42,811 nt of DNA, taken from NCBI GenBank assembly GCA_937923465.1, contig CALDUB010000102.1:1-42811 (forward strand). The letters are read 5' to 3'. Positions 8,592 to 19,400 of this stretch are shown here, in pieces. A program made the position numbers and the translations under genes. This DNA comes from an uncultured Saprospiraceae bacterium (GTDB lineage: Bacteria > Bacteroidota > Bacteroidia > Chitinophagales > Saprospiraceae). Below the pieces are notes generated by a model, which was given only the letters and a program-made list of their open reading frames with translations, did not search any database and had not been told where the DNA came from. Each line of letters begins with the position of its first letter. Within the stretch, counting starts at the first letter, position 1.

Positions 8592-8926
8592 TTTGTTAAT
8601 TCAGTTTATTAGAGATACTTTTAAATGAAGAATATTACATTCTTTATAAAGGACCTCTACTTTGAAAATTAAAAATATTTGTCTTGGTAGAAAGGTATTT
8701 CCCCCTCTTAATGTTTAATAATTTTAGCAAAAAGCTAAAATTTACCACAAAGGTACATAATCAACAGCGTTACCTAGTTAGATGATTACGGACGGTTTTT
8801 AGTGGTTTAACGTTTTATTAAGAACGCTCGTCGATTTTCGCTTGTCTTATAATTAGAATAAGAGTAAATTGAGAACGTTAAAGGTGTAGATTGAAGTGAT
8901 AGGACGTTTATATTAAATATAAAGAC
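8592..8926. other. Intergenic region between divergent DUF2911 and DUF1232 genes
   Basis: 335 bp, AT-rich. It contains a minus-strand TACCTTTG element (8748-8755). I see no gene, and no equally good promoter motif for the plus-strand gene at 8927. Confidence 0.5.
8748..8755 (-). promoter_or_regulatory. Candidate -7 element of the DUF2911 gene
   Basis: Reads TACCTTTG on the minus strand, an exact TAnnTTTG match, about 155 bp before the ATG. No clear -33 box. Confidence 0.4.
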
Positions 8927-9313
8927 ATGAAGAATCCATTTAAAAAATATGCAGGAAGCTTTTCCGAAAATTCCTTTTGGGCAAAAATTAAAGGCTTTGC
9001 ACGTCAAGCAGGTTTAAAGACAGCCTACTCTGGTTTGCTTTTGTATTATGCATATAAAAGAAAAGATACGCCAGGTTGGGCGAAAAAATTGGTATTGGGA
9101 GTATTGGGTTATTTTATTTCCCCTTTGGACGCTTTACCCGATTTAACACCTCTGATTGGCTATACTGATGACCTAGGAGTTCTTACTTTTGGATTAGTAA
9201 CCATTGCTTGTTACATAAATGAGGAAGTGAAAGGGAATGCGCGACAACAATTAAGTAAGTGGTTTGGAGATTATGACGAAGAAGAATTGGCAGAAGTGGA
9301 CAAACAGTTGTAA
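8927..9313 (+). CDS. YkvA/DUF1232 family membrane protein
   Basis: The predicted 128-residue protein has the DUF1232 signature about two thirds in: YFISPLDALPDLTPLIGYTD, followed by DLGVLTFGL. The first 40 residues are basic and aromatic, followed by a helical region (LKTAYSGLLLYYAYKRKDTP). The tail is acidic (YDEEELAEVDKQL). The family comprises small membrane-associated proteins of unknown biochemical role. The start ATG 8927 is the only good one. It stands between the DUF2911 gene (divergent) and ppa (same strand, 191 bp on), which has its own promoter-like element. Confidence 0.88.
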   Translation: MKNPFKKYAGSFSENSFWAKIKGFARQAGLKTAYSGLLLYYAYKRKDTPGWAKKLVLGVLGYFISPLDALPDLTPLIGYTDDLGVLTFGLVTIACYINEEVKGNARQQLSKWFGDYDEEELAEVDKQL

Positions 9314-9380
9314 AAATTTTTCAAATATTCCATTTGTCAATTCTGGTGAAATTTCCTAAGCAAAATGTGTCTAAATGCCG

Positions 9381-9388
9381 TACCTTTG
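9381..9388 (+). promoter_or_regulatory. Candidate -7 element of the pyrophosphatase gene
   Basis: TACCTTTG, an exact TAnnTTTG match, 117 bp before the ATG at 9505. No clear -33 TTTG at 17-23 bp. Confidence 0.45.
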
Positions 9389-9504
9389 CGTCAAAATAAC
9401 ACTATCTCATCCTTTGAATTGTTCCCCCGATTGAAACAACACTTTTTAGGAAATTATAATAAAACTGAGTGTTGAGAAAATGACACTCCAAACCTACGAC
9501 AGTT

Positions 9505-10233
9505 ATGGGCGAAGATGCTTTTAAAAAATTGTGGAAAATGATGGGGTTGCGCTATACATCGCACCCTTGGCATGGTATTGAGATTGGAGCAGATGCTCCA
9601 AATGTTCTAACTTCTTTTATTGAAGTTATTCCTTCAGATACCGTAAAATATGAAATAGATAAGGCTTCTGGATATTTGAAGATTGACCGTCCTCAGAAAT
9701 TCTCTAATATCGTTCCTTCTATGTACGGTTTTGTACCTCAAACTTTATGTAAAGACCAGGTAGCAGAATACTGTATGGAACAAACAGGAAGAGAAGGTAT
9801 TGTTGGAGATGATGACCCTCTTGATATTTGTGTATTGACTGAGCGAGAGGTAACACATGGTAACATTATCGTACAAGCAGTGCCAATTGGTGGCTTTCGT
9901 ATGATAGACGGAGGAGAAGCAGATGATAAAATTTTGGCTGTTTTGCAAAATGATCAGGTTTATGGTCACTGGACAGATGTTTCACAGATTCCTAAGGCAA
10001 TCATGGAGCGTATTAAGCACTACTTCTTGACATATAAGCAATTGCCAGGCGAACCTGCAAAGTGTGAAATTACACATACTTATGGTCGCGAAGAGGCATT
10101 AGAGGTTATTCGTCGTAGTCAAATTGACTACAATAACGAGTATGGTAGTTTAGAAGAGATGATGTCTTCTACTTTACTAGAGGCAATGAGCTTTGGACAG
10201 CGTCGTGATAAAATTTTGGATGGTTTAGGATAA
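9505..10233 (+). CDS. ppa: Inorganic pyrophosphatase (family I)
   Basis: A 242-residue cytosolic Mg-dependent enzyme that hydrolyses pyrophosphate and drives biosynthetic reactions. Family I features are KYEIDKASGYLKIDRP near residue 50, the PSMYGFVPQT segment, the metal-binding DDDPLD cluster (residues 102-107), VPIGGFRMIDGGEADDKI and HYFLTYKQLPGE. It is longer than the 175-residue E. coli enzyme because of an N-terminal extension (MGEDAFKKLWKMMGLRYTSH) and an extended C-terminus, as I recall for some Bacteroidota homologues. The start ATG 9505 is the first in frame. Single gene with a strong terminator. Confidence 0.95.
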   Translation: MGEDAFKKLWKMMGLRYTSHPWHGIEIGADAPNVLTSFIEVIPSDTVKYEIDKASGYLKIDRPQKFSNIVPSMYGFVPQTLCKDQVAEYCMEQTGREGIVGDDDPLDICVLTEREVTHGNIIVQAVPIGGFRMIDGGEADDKILAVLQNDQVYGHWTDVSQIPKAIMERIKHYFLTYKQLPGEPAKCEITHTYGREEALEVIRRSQIDYNNEYGSLEEMMSSTLLEAMSFGQRRDKILDGLG

Positions 10234-10276
10234 AAAGTATCCGCTAACGATAGCGCTTGTCTGAATATCTACAGAC

Positions 10277-10320
10277 AAAAAATCCTGCTTCGAGTACATC
10301 GAAGTAGGATTTTTTATTTT
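10277..10320 (+). terminator. ppa terminator
   Basis: A 17-bp stem, AAAAAATCCTGCTTCGA (10277-10293) with its complement at 10299-10315 (one G-U pair), has a 5-nt loop and a T run. Confidence 0.93.
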
Positions 10321-10332
10321 GAAGTCTTACCA

Positions 10333-10498
10333 CTAAGTAACGCGGTAGAAATAGATTCAGAATTTTGGGAAAGAGATTTCGTTCTCAGTTTGGGCTCTGA
10401 AAACCGCAGAAGTGTTGATATTTTTAGGCTTTTCAAAGTGCAAAATGAGGACTAAACATCTTGTCAAAATTCTGAATCTATTTTTTCGCGTTACTAAG
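10333..10498. mobile_element. MITE-like element, 156 bp, with 5-bp target duplication
   Basis: The element at 10338-10493 starts TAACGCG and ends CGCGTTA. Its terminal inverted repeats are about 30 bp: left 10338-10367, right 10465-10493. Both contain AAATAGATTCAGAATTTTG exactly, separated from the 7-bp tip by 4 or 3 unmatched bases. CTAAG occurs directly on both sides (10333-10337 and 10494-10498), as a target-site duplication would. The ~97-bp interior is non-coding. It lies between ppa and the deacetylase gene, whose TAG stop is within the right CTAAG copy. Only one copy is seen here. Confidence 0.65.
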
Positions 10499-11135
10499 CC
10501 CTTTGTCTTTCTTTCTTTTTCTCAGTAGCGACAATTTCGAACTTATACCCCAGTTCTGAATAATGTTCTAACACTTTGGGCAATACATACTCTAATCTAG
10601 GAAAAGCCTTTACACTGTCATGAAAAACGATAATTGACCCATTCTTTGTATGTTTTAATACATTCTGAAAACAGTCTTTTCCGTCAATTTTTTCGTCAAA
10701 ATCACCACTCAAAACATCCCACATAATAATATTGTAATGTCGCTGTAAGAAAGTAGCTTGCTTCGGTTTTAATCGACCATAAGGTGGTCGGAATAAATCA
10801 GAATTTACTAAATGTGCGCAATGACGCGTATTGTGAAAATAAGTTAGATTATCTGTCGTCCAACCATTCAGATGGTTCATTGTATGATTCCCTACAGAAT
10901 GTCCTGCACTTTTAACGGCATCAAAAACCTCAGGATGTTTACGCACATTATCTCCCACACAAAAGAAGGTACCTTTGGCATCATAGTCTGCTAATTGCTT
11001 CAACACCCAAGGTGTGATATGAGGTATTGGTCCGTCATCAAAAGTTAGATACAGCACTTTTTTCTCTGTTGGCTTGCGCCAGAGATAGTTAGGAAAGAGA
11101 TTTTGAATAAACTGGGGCGTCTTTACTAGATACAT
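10494..11135 (-). CDS. Polysaccharide deacetylase (NodB-type, carbohydrate esterase 4)
   Basis: The predicted 213-residue protein is essentially one NodB domain. Catalytic base and metal ligand are D33/D34 in LTFDDGP; metal ligands H84 and H88 are in GNHTMNH. The RPPYG block, the MWDVLSGDFD block and the catalytic-His block IVFHDS follow. The family removes N- or O-acetyl groups from chitin oligomers, peptidoglycan or exopolysaccharide; the substrate here is unknown. No signal peptide is visible, though residues 1-20 are fairly hydrophobic. The TAG stop lies exactly in the target duplication of the MITE-like element, and the reconstructed empty site keeps the same stop, so the protein is not altered. 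Confidence 0.93.
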   Translation of the reverse strand: MYLVKTPQFIQNLFPNYLWRKPTEKKVLYLTFDDGPIPHITPWVLKQLADYDAKGTFFCVGDNVRKHPEVFDAVKSAGHSVGNHTMNHLNGWTTDNLTYFHNTRHCAHLVNSDLFRPPYGRLKPKQATFLQRHYNIIMWDVLSGDFDEKIDGKDCFQNVLKHTKNGSIIVFHDSVKAFPRLEYVLPKVLEHYSELGYKFEIVATEKKKERQRA

Positions 11136-11191
11136 AATCGAAAATAGGGAATGTTCAAGGAATTATCTAAACGACATCAGTAGATTTTCTC

Positions 11192-11199
11192 TACCTTTG
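11192..11199 (+). promoter_or_regulatory. Candidate -7 element of gltX
   Basis: TACCTTTG, an exact TAnnTTTG match and the third copy of this octamer in the window. It implies a leader of about 250 nt that includes the heptamer array. Confidence 0.4.
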
Positions 11200-11410
11200 C
11201 GCCGTTTTTAATGCTTGTTGGATTTAAATTACTGAAACTTAGGAATTATTCTAACGTTTTTGTGTTTGGTTTAATAACGTTCTATAAAAGAAAAGGCTGC
11301 CGAAATTAGCAGACTTTTGTATAACAACAACAGAAATAAAGGTTGAAAAGTTAATTTTCTAATCTTTAATTTTGCTTTTGAAAAAAAGTATCGGACTTGG
11401 TTTTAGCTAT

Positions 11411-11452
11411 TTTAGAGTCTAAAATCTAAGGTCTAATATTTAATATCTAAAA
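11411..11452 (+). repeat. TCTAANN heptamer array directly before gltX
   Basis: Six uninterrupted 7-bp units (TTTAGAG, then TCTAAAA, TCTAAGG and variants, last TCTAAAA at 11446-11452). An A tract leads directly to the ATG at 11457, so the array occupies the ribosome-binding region. Confidence 0.85.
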
Positions 11453-11456
11453 AAAA

Positions 11457-12989
11457 ATGAGAGTAAGATTTGCACCAAGCCCGACGGGGGCATTACATAT
11501 TGGCGGTGTTCGTACAGCCTTATACAATTATTTATTAGCGAAAAAAATGGGCGGTACGTTCGTTTTACGTATTGAAGATACTGACCAAAAACGCTATGTA
11601 CCCGGTGCAGAGGATTACATTCTCGAAGCATTAAGATGGTGCGGAATCGAGCCAGAGGAAGGACCAGGAATTGGAGGAGAGTACGGACCATACCGTCAGT
11701 CTGAGCGCAAACATTTGTATGCGGACTATGCACAGCAATTAGTGGATAGTGGAAATGCTTACTATGCATTTGATACAGACGAGGAGTTGACAAAAATGCG
11801 TGCAGATTACGAAGCAGAAAAGAAAGTATTCAAGTATGACCACAGCGTACGTCGTCAAATGAACAATAGTTTGACAATGGATGCAGATGCGGTTAAAGCG
11901 CGTTTGGCAAGTGGAGAACCCTATACTATTCGTTTAAAAGTGCCTACAGATGAGTTGGTTAATATCTCTGACTTAGTACGTGATAAGGTTCAATTTCAAA
12001 GTAATGAGTTGGATGATAAAATCATGATGAAGGGAGATGGTATGCCGACTTACCACCTTGCGAATGTGGTGGATGACCACTTGATGAAGATAACGCATGT
12101 TATTCGTGGAGAAGAATGGTTGCCAAGTACGGCACACCACGTTTTGTTGTACCGTGCATTTGGTTGGGAGGATACCATGCCAAAATTTGCTCACTTGCCT
12201 TTGATTTTAAAACCAACAGGTAAAGGTAAATTGAGCAAGCGTGATGGTGCGAAATTGGGTATTCCAGTATTTCCACTTTCATGGAATGATGACAAACCAG
12301 AAGACAGTTTTGTTGGTTTCCGTGAGTTTGGTTTTGACCCAGGCGCTGTAGTAAATTTCTTAGCATTTTTAGGTTGGAATCCAGGCACAGAGCAAGAGAT
12401 GTTTTCTTTGGCAGAATTATGTGAAGCATTTTCTGTTGAAAAAATCGGAAAATCAGGTGCTCGCTTTGATTTTGACAAAGCGAAATGGTTTAACCAACAA
12501 TACTTAATGGCGACGGATAATGCGCAATTAGCAAAAGAAGTGCGTCCTTCTGTTGAGGCAGCAGGTTACACCGCTGATGACGACATGATGGAGTCTTTTG
12601 TTGGTATGTTGAAAGAACGCGTGACTTTTATTACCGATTTTGTAGAAACGGGTTACTACTTTTTTGAGCCAGTTAAAGCTTACGAAGAAAAAATGATTCG
12701 TAAGAAATGGAAGCCAGACAATCGTGCAAAATTTGAAGAACTATCTCAGTTTATTACAAATATGGAGGACTTCTCTCCAGAAAATGTAACAGAAAAAGTC
12801 AAAGCTTGGATTAACGAAGATAGTGGAATGGGCTTTGGTGCTGTTTTGCCGATATTGCGTATTGCAACTTCGGGTACAATGAAAGGACCAGATGTTTTTG
12901 CGATGATGTCTTTACTTGGTAAAGAAGAGGTTGTTTCAAGATTACAGAAAGGTTACGATGCTTTTGATGCCATTAAAAATAACGCCTAA
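11457..12989 (+). CDS. gltX: Glutamate-tRNA ligase
   Basis: The predicted 510-residue class I synthetase charges tRNA(Glu). The start is certain: RFAPSPTGALHIGG begins at residue 4, with the HIGH-type motif H14-I-G-G17. The KMSKS-type loop is KLSKR (258-262), preceded by HLPLILKPTGKG. The anticodon-binding C-terminal part is complete (to AFDAIKNNA). gatB, about 26 kb away, suggests the cell makes some amidated tRNAs indirectly, so this enzyme may also charge tRNA(Gln); the sequence alone cannot decide. Single gene, preceded by a heptamer array and followed by a strong terminator. Confidence 0.97.
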   Translation: MRVRFAPSPTGALHIGGVRTALYNYLLAKKMGGTFVLRIEDTDQKRYVPGAEDYILEALRWCGIEPEEGPGIGGEYGPYRQSERKHLYADYAQQLVDSGNAYYAFDTDEELTKMRADYEAEKKVFKYDHSVRRQMNNSLTMDADAVKARLASGEPYTIRLKVPTDELVNISDLVRDKVQFQSNELDDKIMMKGDGMPTYHLANVVDDHLMKITHVIRGEEWLPSTAHHVLLYRAFGWEDTMPKFAHLPLILKPTGKGKLSKRDGAKLGIPVFPLSWNDDKPEDSFVGFREFGFDPGAVVNFLAFLGWNPGTEQEMFSLAELCEAFSVEKIGKSGARFDFDKAKWFNQQYLMATDNAQLAKEVRPSVEAAGYTADDDMMESFVGMLKERVTFITDFVETGYYFFEPVKAYEEKMIRKKWKPDNRAKFEELSQFITNMEDFSPENVTEKVKAWINEDSGMGFGAVLPILRIATSGTMKGPDVFAMMSLLGKEEVVSRLQKGYDAFDAIKNNA

Positions 12990-13008
12990 GAGCCTTTGTT
13001 TAAATGAG

Positions 13009-13046
13009 AAAACGGTCTGTACTTTTGGTACAGACCGTTTTTTTAT
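13009..13046 (+). terminator. gltX terminator
   Basis: A 14-bp stem, AAAACGGTCTGTAC (13009-13022) with GTACAGACCGTTTT (13028-13041), has a 5-nt loop and a T run. It closely resembles the terminator at 6648. Confidence 0.93.
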
Positions 13047-13360
13047 GTCTTTTTTCCTCAAACACATAAAAAAATACGAAATGTATAGCAGCGAATCATC
13101 CTTTTTGATTCGTTTAACAGTTATGAGAGAAATTTTTAATACATTTGCTCTCGCAAAAACCGGTTTAGTAAGCACACCTTATAGTACAATTTTTTACCAA
13201 AGTACACATTTACACAAAATAGACAGAACCTACTGTCTACATTTATCCTGATTTTAAGTAGAACATAAATCCCGGTCTTTGATGGTCTATACAGAATTTT
13301 TGACTGTATATGACAAGATTTGACATTAGAAAAGCCTATCACACTAATGGTGTGGAATAG

Positions 13361-13395
13361 TCTGATATCTAACGTCTAAAATCTGACATCTACTA
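13361..13395 (+). repeat. TCTAANN heptamer array before the giant adhesin gene
   Basis: Five consecutive 7-bp units (TCTGATA, TCTAACG, and so on) end 25 bp before the first in-frame ATG (13420) and 90 bp before the preferred start (13486). Confidence 0.85.
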
Positions 13396-13485
13396 GTAAG
13401 TTTTAGTAATGATAAAAGAATGTCGTTGTTAAATTTATCCACATTTAACAATTTTGAGAACACGACGCGACATTCAAAACCGATT

Positions 13486-16400
13486 ATGAATAGTATGAAA
13501 TACCGATTAACGAACTTGTTATCCACACTCGGATTGCTGTTAATCTTTTGCATCTTATCCACGGATGTAAAAGCGCAATTCGTTCCTACAGGACCCGACT
13601 CTCTTTTTGTTGGTGCGTCCTGTCTAGCAGCTTTAGATGTTGGTTCTGGACCGACTTTTACTACCGATTCTGTTGGCTTTACTTTTGAATTTGATGAAAC
13701 AGCCACAGGCTATGATATTGGCGACTCTATTCCTGCGGGGGTAGTAGTAGATGTGACTTACGTTGTCACCTACCCATTTGGTACAATGGATATCTTTTCT
13801 TATCCAGTTATTTCAGTAGATATTATTCCTCCGACTTTTGATAATATCCCAAACGACACTATTTTGACTTGTTTGGAAATGATACCTATTCCTCCTGTAG
13901 TTACGGCATCAGATGATTGTGATATGTCTGTCGAAGTTGTATTATCACAGACTACAACTCAAACTGCGGACGGTAGCTGTAATGACACACAATATAATAT
14001 AACACGCACTTGGACGGCAACGGACGATAGTGGTAATATGACTACGGATAGCCAGTCTATTTCTATTACTAATGATGCTAAGCCATCTTATATGACGCCA
14101 AGAGATACGATGATTTCTTGTGAGTTTAGAGAACCAATGTTCGCAGGGAATGTGGCTATTACTGATGTAATTTCTTGTGGTACGCCTACGATTACTTATG
14201 TTGACGTAGAAACTCCTCTAGATGCAGATTGTCCGCAAAATATATTGATAGAACGGACTTGGACTGTAAGCGATGGTTGTAGTGATTCTACTTCCGTACA
14301 AATGATTACGGCAATTGATACTATTCCGCCGACATTTATGCCGACGTCAGGAGACACGACTATTAGTTGTGACTTTGGATTGAATATAGATATTTTAGGA
14401 AAGCCATTGATGTTGGAGGATAATTGTGCAGACTTAGAGGATATTTCTGTTACTAAGACAGATTTTCAAATGGGTAATATTTGTGCTAGCAGTTATTTTT
14501 TCGAAAGACGCTGGTACATTTCAGATGCGTGTGGGAATACAGACAGTATTGTCATGATGATAAATGTTGTTGATACACTGGCTCCAATAGTTATGACAGC
14601 AGCACAGGATGCTAATATTACATGTACAACCAATCCTGAAATTAATGTTGCTTTTGCCGATTGGATAAATACAAATGGTAGTGCCGTTGCTACAGATAAT
14701 TGCTCTTCTAATTTACTTTGGAATGCATTCAATTCAGGAACTTCTGACCTCGCTAACCTGCCCGCAGCAGTCTGCCCTTCTATTGAGAATGGAGTTTACC
14801 GAAAACAGACTGTTGACTTTGTCGTCTCTGACGAATGTGGCAATAGAGATACAACAACGGCAGTATTTACAGTCACAGACACAGATATGCCTATGTTGAG
14901 TGGCTGTCCTACTGACACTACTTTGTTTACGGAGGGAACTCTGTGCAATGCTGATTTTACTTTATTGCCTCCTGTTATTTCTGAAGGCTGTGGTAGTAGT
15001 ATAGATGGAGAGTCGCACCAGACGGGAGTATTCATTTTAGGACAGGCTGGACCGCCAATAGATACACCTGTGGAGTCTATTACAGTCAGTTTTGGAGTTT
15101 CTCCCCCTCCTGTTATTGCATCTGATAGCGCGATTTTTGTCATTTTGCTTGATAATATTGATGGGGAAGACCCCACAGAATATTTTAACATACTAGATGA
15201 AAACGATGTCATTGTTGGTCAGACATCACTTACTACAGGACAATGTGGAGTATCTATTACAAACTTGAAATTTGCGCCAAGTCAAGTAAATGCTTGGGCT
15301 AATGATGGTATAATTACTTTTACGCTCAGCCCTAACATACCTGCAGGTTTGCCAGGGCGTTTCTCTATCAATCCAATTTGCCAAGGCTCTAGTTTTGCAT
15401 TTTTCAATCTGGATTACCCTACGACTGTACCCAACGGATTACTATTTGAGTATACGATAAATGGTGGGGCTCGCATTAATACAGGAAACATAAGTTCTGT
15501 TAATGAGAATTTTGATTTAGGAGTAAACGAAGTGAAATATTACGTTTCAGATTGTGCTGGAAATCAGGATAGCTGTAGCTTTAATATTATTGTAGAAGAC
15601 AATATTCCTCCAAGCTTTGACTGCTCCACAGATGTTACTTTTTCGCCAGATATGGGCGAGTGTTCTATAGATTTTTCATTGCCTTTTCCTCAAAATATTG
15701 TAGACAATTGTACGGTTGGAAACACGCAAACTTTGACTGCTCCTGATAATATGACGGATGCCTTGTTGACTTTTGTCGATGACCCTAATTTGAATGATTA
15801 TTTGGCAGAAGATAAAACCTTTACTTTCACAGGTACAGGTGGAAATGTGATTAGTGATGTTGAAATAACTGTTGCTATTCAAGCTGACGCATCAGGAACG
15901 GGAGCATTTTATACTATTTTTGATGAAAATAATAATCAACTTGGAACAGTTGCTGGTATTGATTGTGATACTATTAATGAAATAACATTTACGGCATCTG
16001 CGCAAGATTATAATACATGGGCAAATGACGGAATTGTTAACTTCACAGCAGTTTCTAATGTCGATATTCCAATTCCCCCAGGAGGAACAGGAGACGGTAT
16101 CAATCCTTGTGATGCTGCGGCTGTACAGATGAATGGAGATAATGACGGAATTAGTTTCATGACTATTTCAATCACCTTTACTGATGTGAGTCCAGCTTAT
16201 TACGCAGAGGGTGCAACAACGATTGCAACAACGCAATTCCAGGCGCCAAACTATATGCCAGTTGAAACTTTGAATGCTGGGGAAACAGAATTTTTCTACT
16301 TCATTGTCGATGCTTCTGGAAATGCAGACACTTGCAGTTATATCGTCAATGTTTTAGATAACGAGATGCCAACGGCTCTTTGTGCACCAAGTTTTGTTAC

Positions 16401-19400
16401 TCTAAATCCTTCGGGCGCAGTAACAGATACAATCTTCCCAGTAGAAATTGATTTTGGCTCTTTTGATAATTGTGGTATCGATACCATGTTTGTCACACCA
16501 AATATTTTGACTTGTAACTCAGATACTTTAACTGTTACTTTGACTGTCGTTGATGAGGCAGGAAATCAGGGAACTTGTCAGACATTAGTAGGCGTTACTA
16601 CAGAAAATCCACAGCCGACTTATACTGTTGATTGTACAAATAATGTTTTAAATCTCTTCGCAAACCCACCAGTTGCTATTGGAGGTATCTCTTTTACTTA
16701 CGAATGGAGTGGACCAAACAACTTCGTTTCATTTATTGAAAATCCGACTATCCAAGATGCAGACGGAACGGATGCGGGTTTTTATTCCGTAGAAATCACA
16801 GGAGTAACGAATTGTACAGCAGAAGAAGTTGTAGAAGTTTTACAATCTGAATTACCACCAGCAACACCCGATTTTTTTATCGTACAAGACGAAGTTTGTT
16901 CTACTGACAATATTGTCATGACAGCTTCTAATCCTGCTGGTAATGGTCAGGTAAGCTATGTTTGGTACATGGAAGACCAAGGAGGAGATGTTATTTTAGA
17001 GACGACAACATCCCCTTTTTATTCTATTCCTGCACCAGCGACAAGTGGTTCTTACTGCTATTATGTAATAACTACACGAAATAATTGCTTCTCACAACGG
17101 TCTTTAACTATTTGTGTGCAAGTGACACAGGCGCCAACAGCAATGTTAGCAAATGATAATATTACAGTTTGTGAGGGGGAAGATGTGATATTGGAAGCAG
17201 TTCTGCCGCTCCCAGGACCAGGAGTCAATTTTGAATTCATTGGACCAGGAGGTTCTCAAGACAATACGAACTTCCAATTTGAAATCAATGACCCAACAGT
17301 TAACGACTCGGGGACTTACCTTCTGACAGCCTACAAAAATGGTTGTCAGTCAAATACGGTCATGGCTTCTATTTTTGTAAATGAAGTGCCAGACCAACCA
17401 GAGATTACTTCTAATGGTCCAATTTGCTTTGGTGACACCTTAAAGCTTTTGACAAATGTACAGCAGGCTGCAACCTACATCTGGACGTCACCAAACTTCA
17501 CGGAATTTTCTACCAATGAGAATACTCTAGAATTGCCTAATGCAACAAACACTTACAACGGCAATTGGCGTGTTCGTGTCGTTACGGAGCAAAATTGTAC
17601 TTCGGTTAATTCTGCATTTACAAGTGTTGTTGTCAACACATTACCTGTAGTCGCGGCATCTATTGACAATGCGCCTACTTGTGATAATGAAGATATTCTG
17701 CTCTCTGCCAATCAAATTGTAGATGCAATTTATGAATGGTCGGGTCCAGCAAGTTTTGCAGCAGGAACACGTGTCACTTCTGCGCCGCCAGTTGCAGGTA
17801 CTTACAGTGTGAGTGTAACAGACCAAAATGGTTGTTCTGCGACGGATGATATCGTTGCTACTTTACAAGATGCACCGTCAATTATTGGCGTGGCAGCATC
17901 AGATAATGATTGCCCGACGGGTCCTGAAGATGTTGTATTAAAGGCGCTTTTATCCGATAATACACAAGACTACGATTTTGCATGGTCAGGTAATGGCTTT
18001 AACTCTACCGACAGTTGTGCTATCATTTCAAATGCGACAATGGCAAATAATGGTAGCTATCAAGTTATCGTCACCGGTCCAAATGGTTGTGCAGATACTT
18101 CCGCAGTACAAGTGACAATGGGAGAAATTATCAACACCCCAGAAGCACCAGTAAGTACGGTCGGAAATATGTTGTGTGCAGGAGACGCTTTGACTTTGAC
18201 GACAGCAGCAGATTTTCCAAGTACAGATGTTACATGGTATTGGATAACTCCAACGGGAACAATTCCTACCTCGACTTCTACTTTGATTATCAATCCAACT
18301 TCTGCCGCAAATACGGGTGAATATAGTGTTTATGCGGAAGTAGGAAATTGCTTTAGTGATACATCTGGTGTACTCTTATTGACAGTGAGTCCTGCGCCAG
18401 TGACGACAGCGACTTGTTTAAATTGTCCAGTGTGTGAAGGTGATGATATTATGTTATCGGCAGATTGTAGTATTCCTGGTGCGACTTATGAATGGACAAG
18501 CGATACAGGTTTTAACTCTACTCTCTGCGCGCCAACGATACCAAATGCAGCAGTAGATTTACATGAAGGAACTTACTCTGTACGAGTTAAAGTCAATGAA
18601 TGCTGGTCGCAATCGGCTACGGTTTTTGTTACGGTAAATGAGCGTCCAAATAACCCACAAGCATTTGAGAATGGTCCTTACTGTGTCAGTTCTTCTCCGA
18701 TTAATTTGAATGTCACAACGAGTACGGCAACACCTGGCGCGACCTATAATTGGTATTTGATAGAGAATGGAGGTAGCACAGAAATAGGGTCAACTGTCTC
18801 GACAAGTTTCAATGTTCCAGATTCACAAGATTATATAGACGGTATGTATAACTTCTATGTCGTTGCCGAAATGGACGGTTGCCTCTCTTTGCAATCTACT
18901 GAAATTACCGTCTCGGTTAGTACTATTCCAAATAATCAAGCCTACGCTGGTGAAGATTTATTGGTGTGTGAAGAAGATGAAATTAATCTGAGCGGAGACA
19001 CTCCTTCTACAGGCGCAGGTTTGTGGACAGCTATTTCAAGTAATACGGCAGGCGCAACGATTACTAATCCTGATGAAGCGACAACTTCTGTTTCTGGATT
19101 AATCCCAGGTAATGTTTATAACTACAGTTGGGCACTGTCCAATGGTGCCTGTGTTGATTATAGTATTGACACGACGACGATTACAGTTAGTTTGGTAGAA
19201 TTAGCAGATGCGGGCGAATTAATCGAAGCCTGTTCTGTAACTGAAATTAACTTGAACGGCGTACAGCCAAACTTTGGATTAGGAACATGGACGCAACCCA
19301 ATGTTCAAGAATTATTAGGTGTGACTATTCAAGAACCTAATAATCCGCAAACATTGGTGACGGACTTAGTACCTGGGAATACATACATTTTTACATGGAT

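Larger units (their letters stand above)
11136..11456. other. Intergenic region between divergent deacetylase and gltX
   Basis: 321 bp without a gene. It holds a TACCTTTG element (11192-11199) and the heptamer array ending at the gltX start (11411-11452). Confidence 0.5.
12990..13485. other. Intergenic region between gltX and the giant adhesin gene
   Basis: Contains the gltX terminator, a 7-bp hairpin (CGAATCA 13092-13098 with TGATTCG 13106-13112) and a heptamer array (13361-13395). Short open frames crossing 12916-13342 show no family or plausible composition and were not accepted. The last 66 bp is an in-frame extension of the adhesin frame from ATG 13420. Confidence 0.45.

Noticed and set aside
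12916-13342. Several short open frames on both strands after gltX
   Set aside because: They overlap the gltX end or its terminator, have no family resemblance and read as chance frames in an AT-rich gap.
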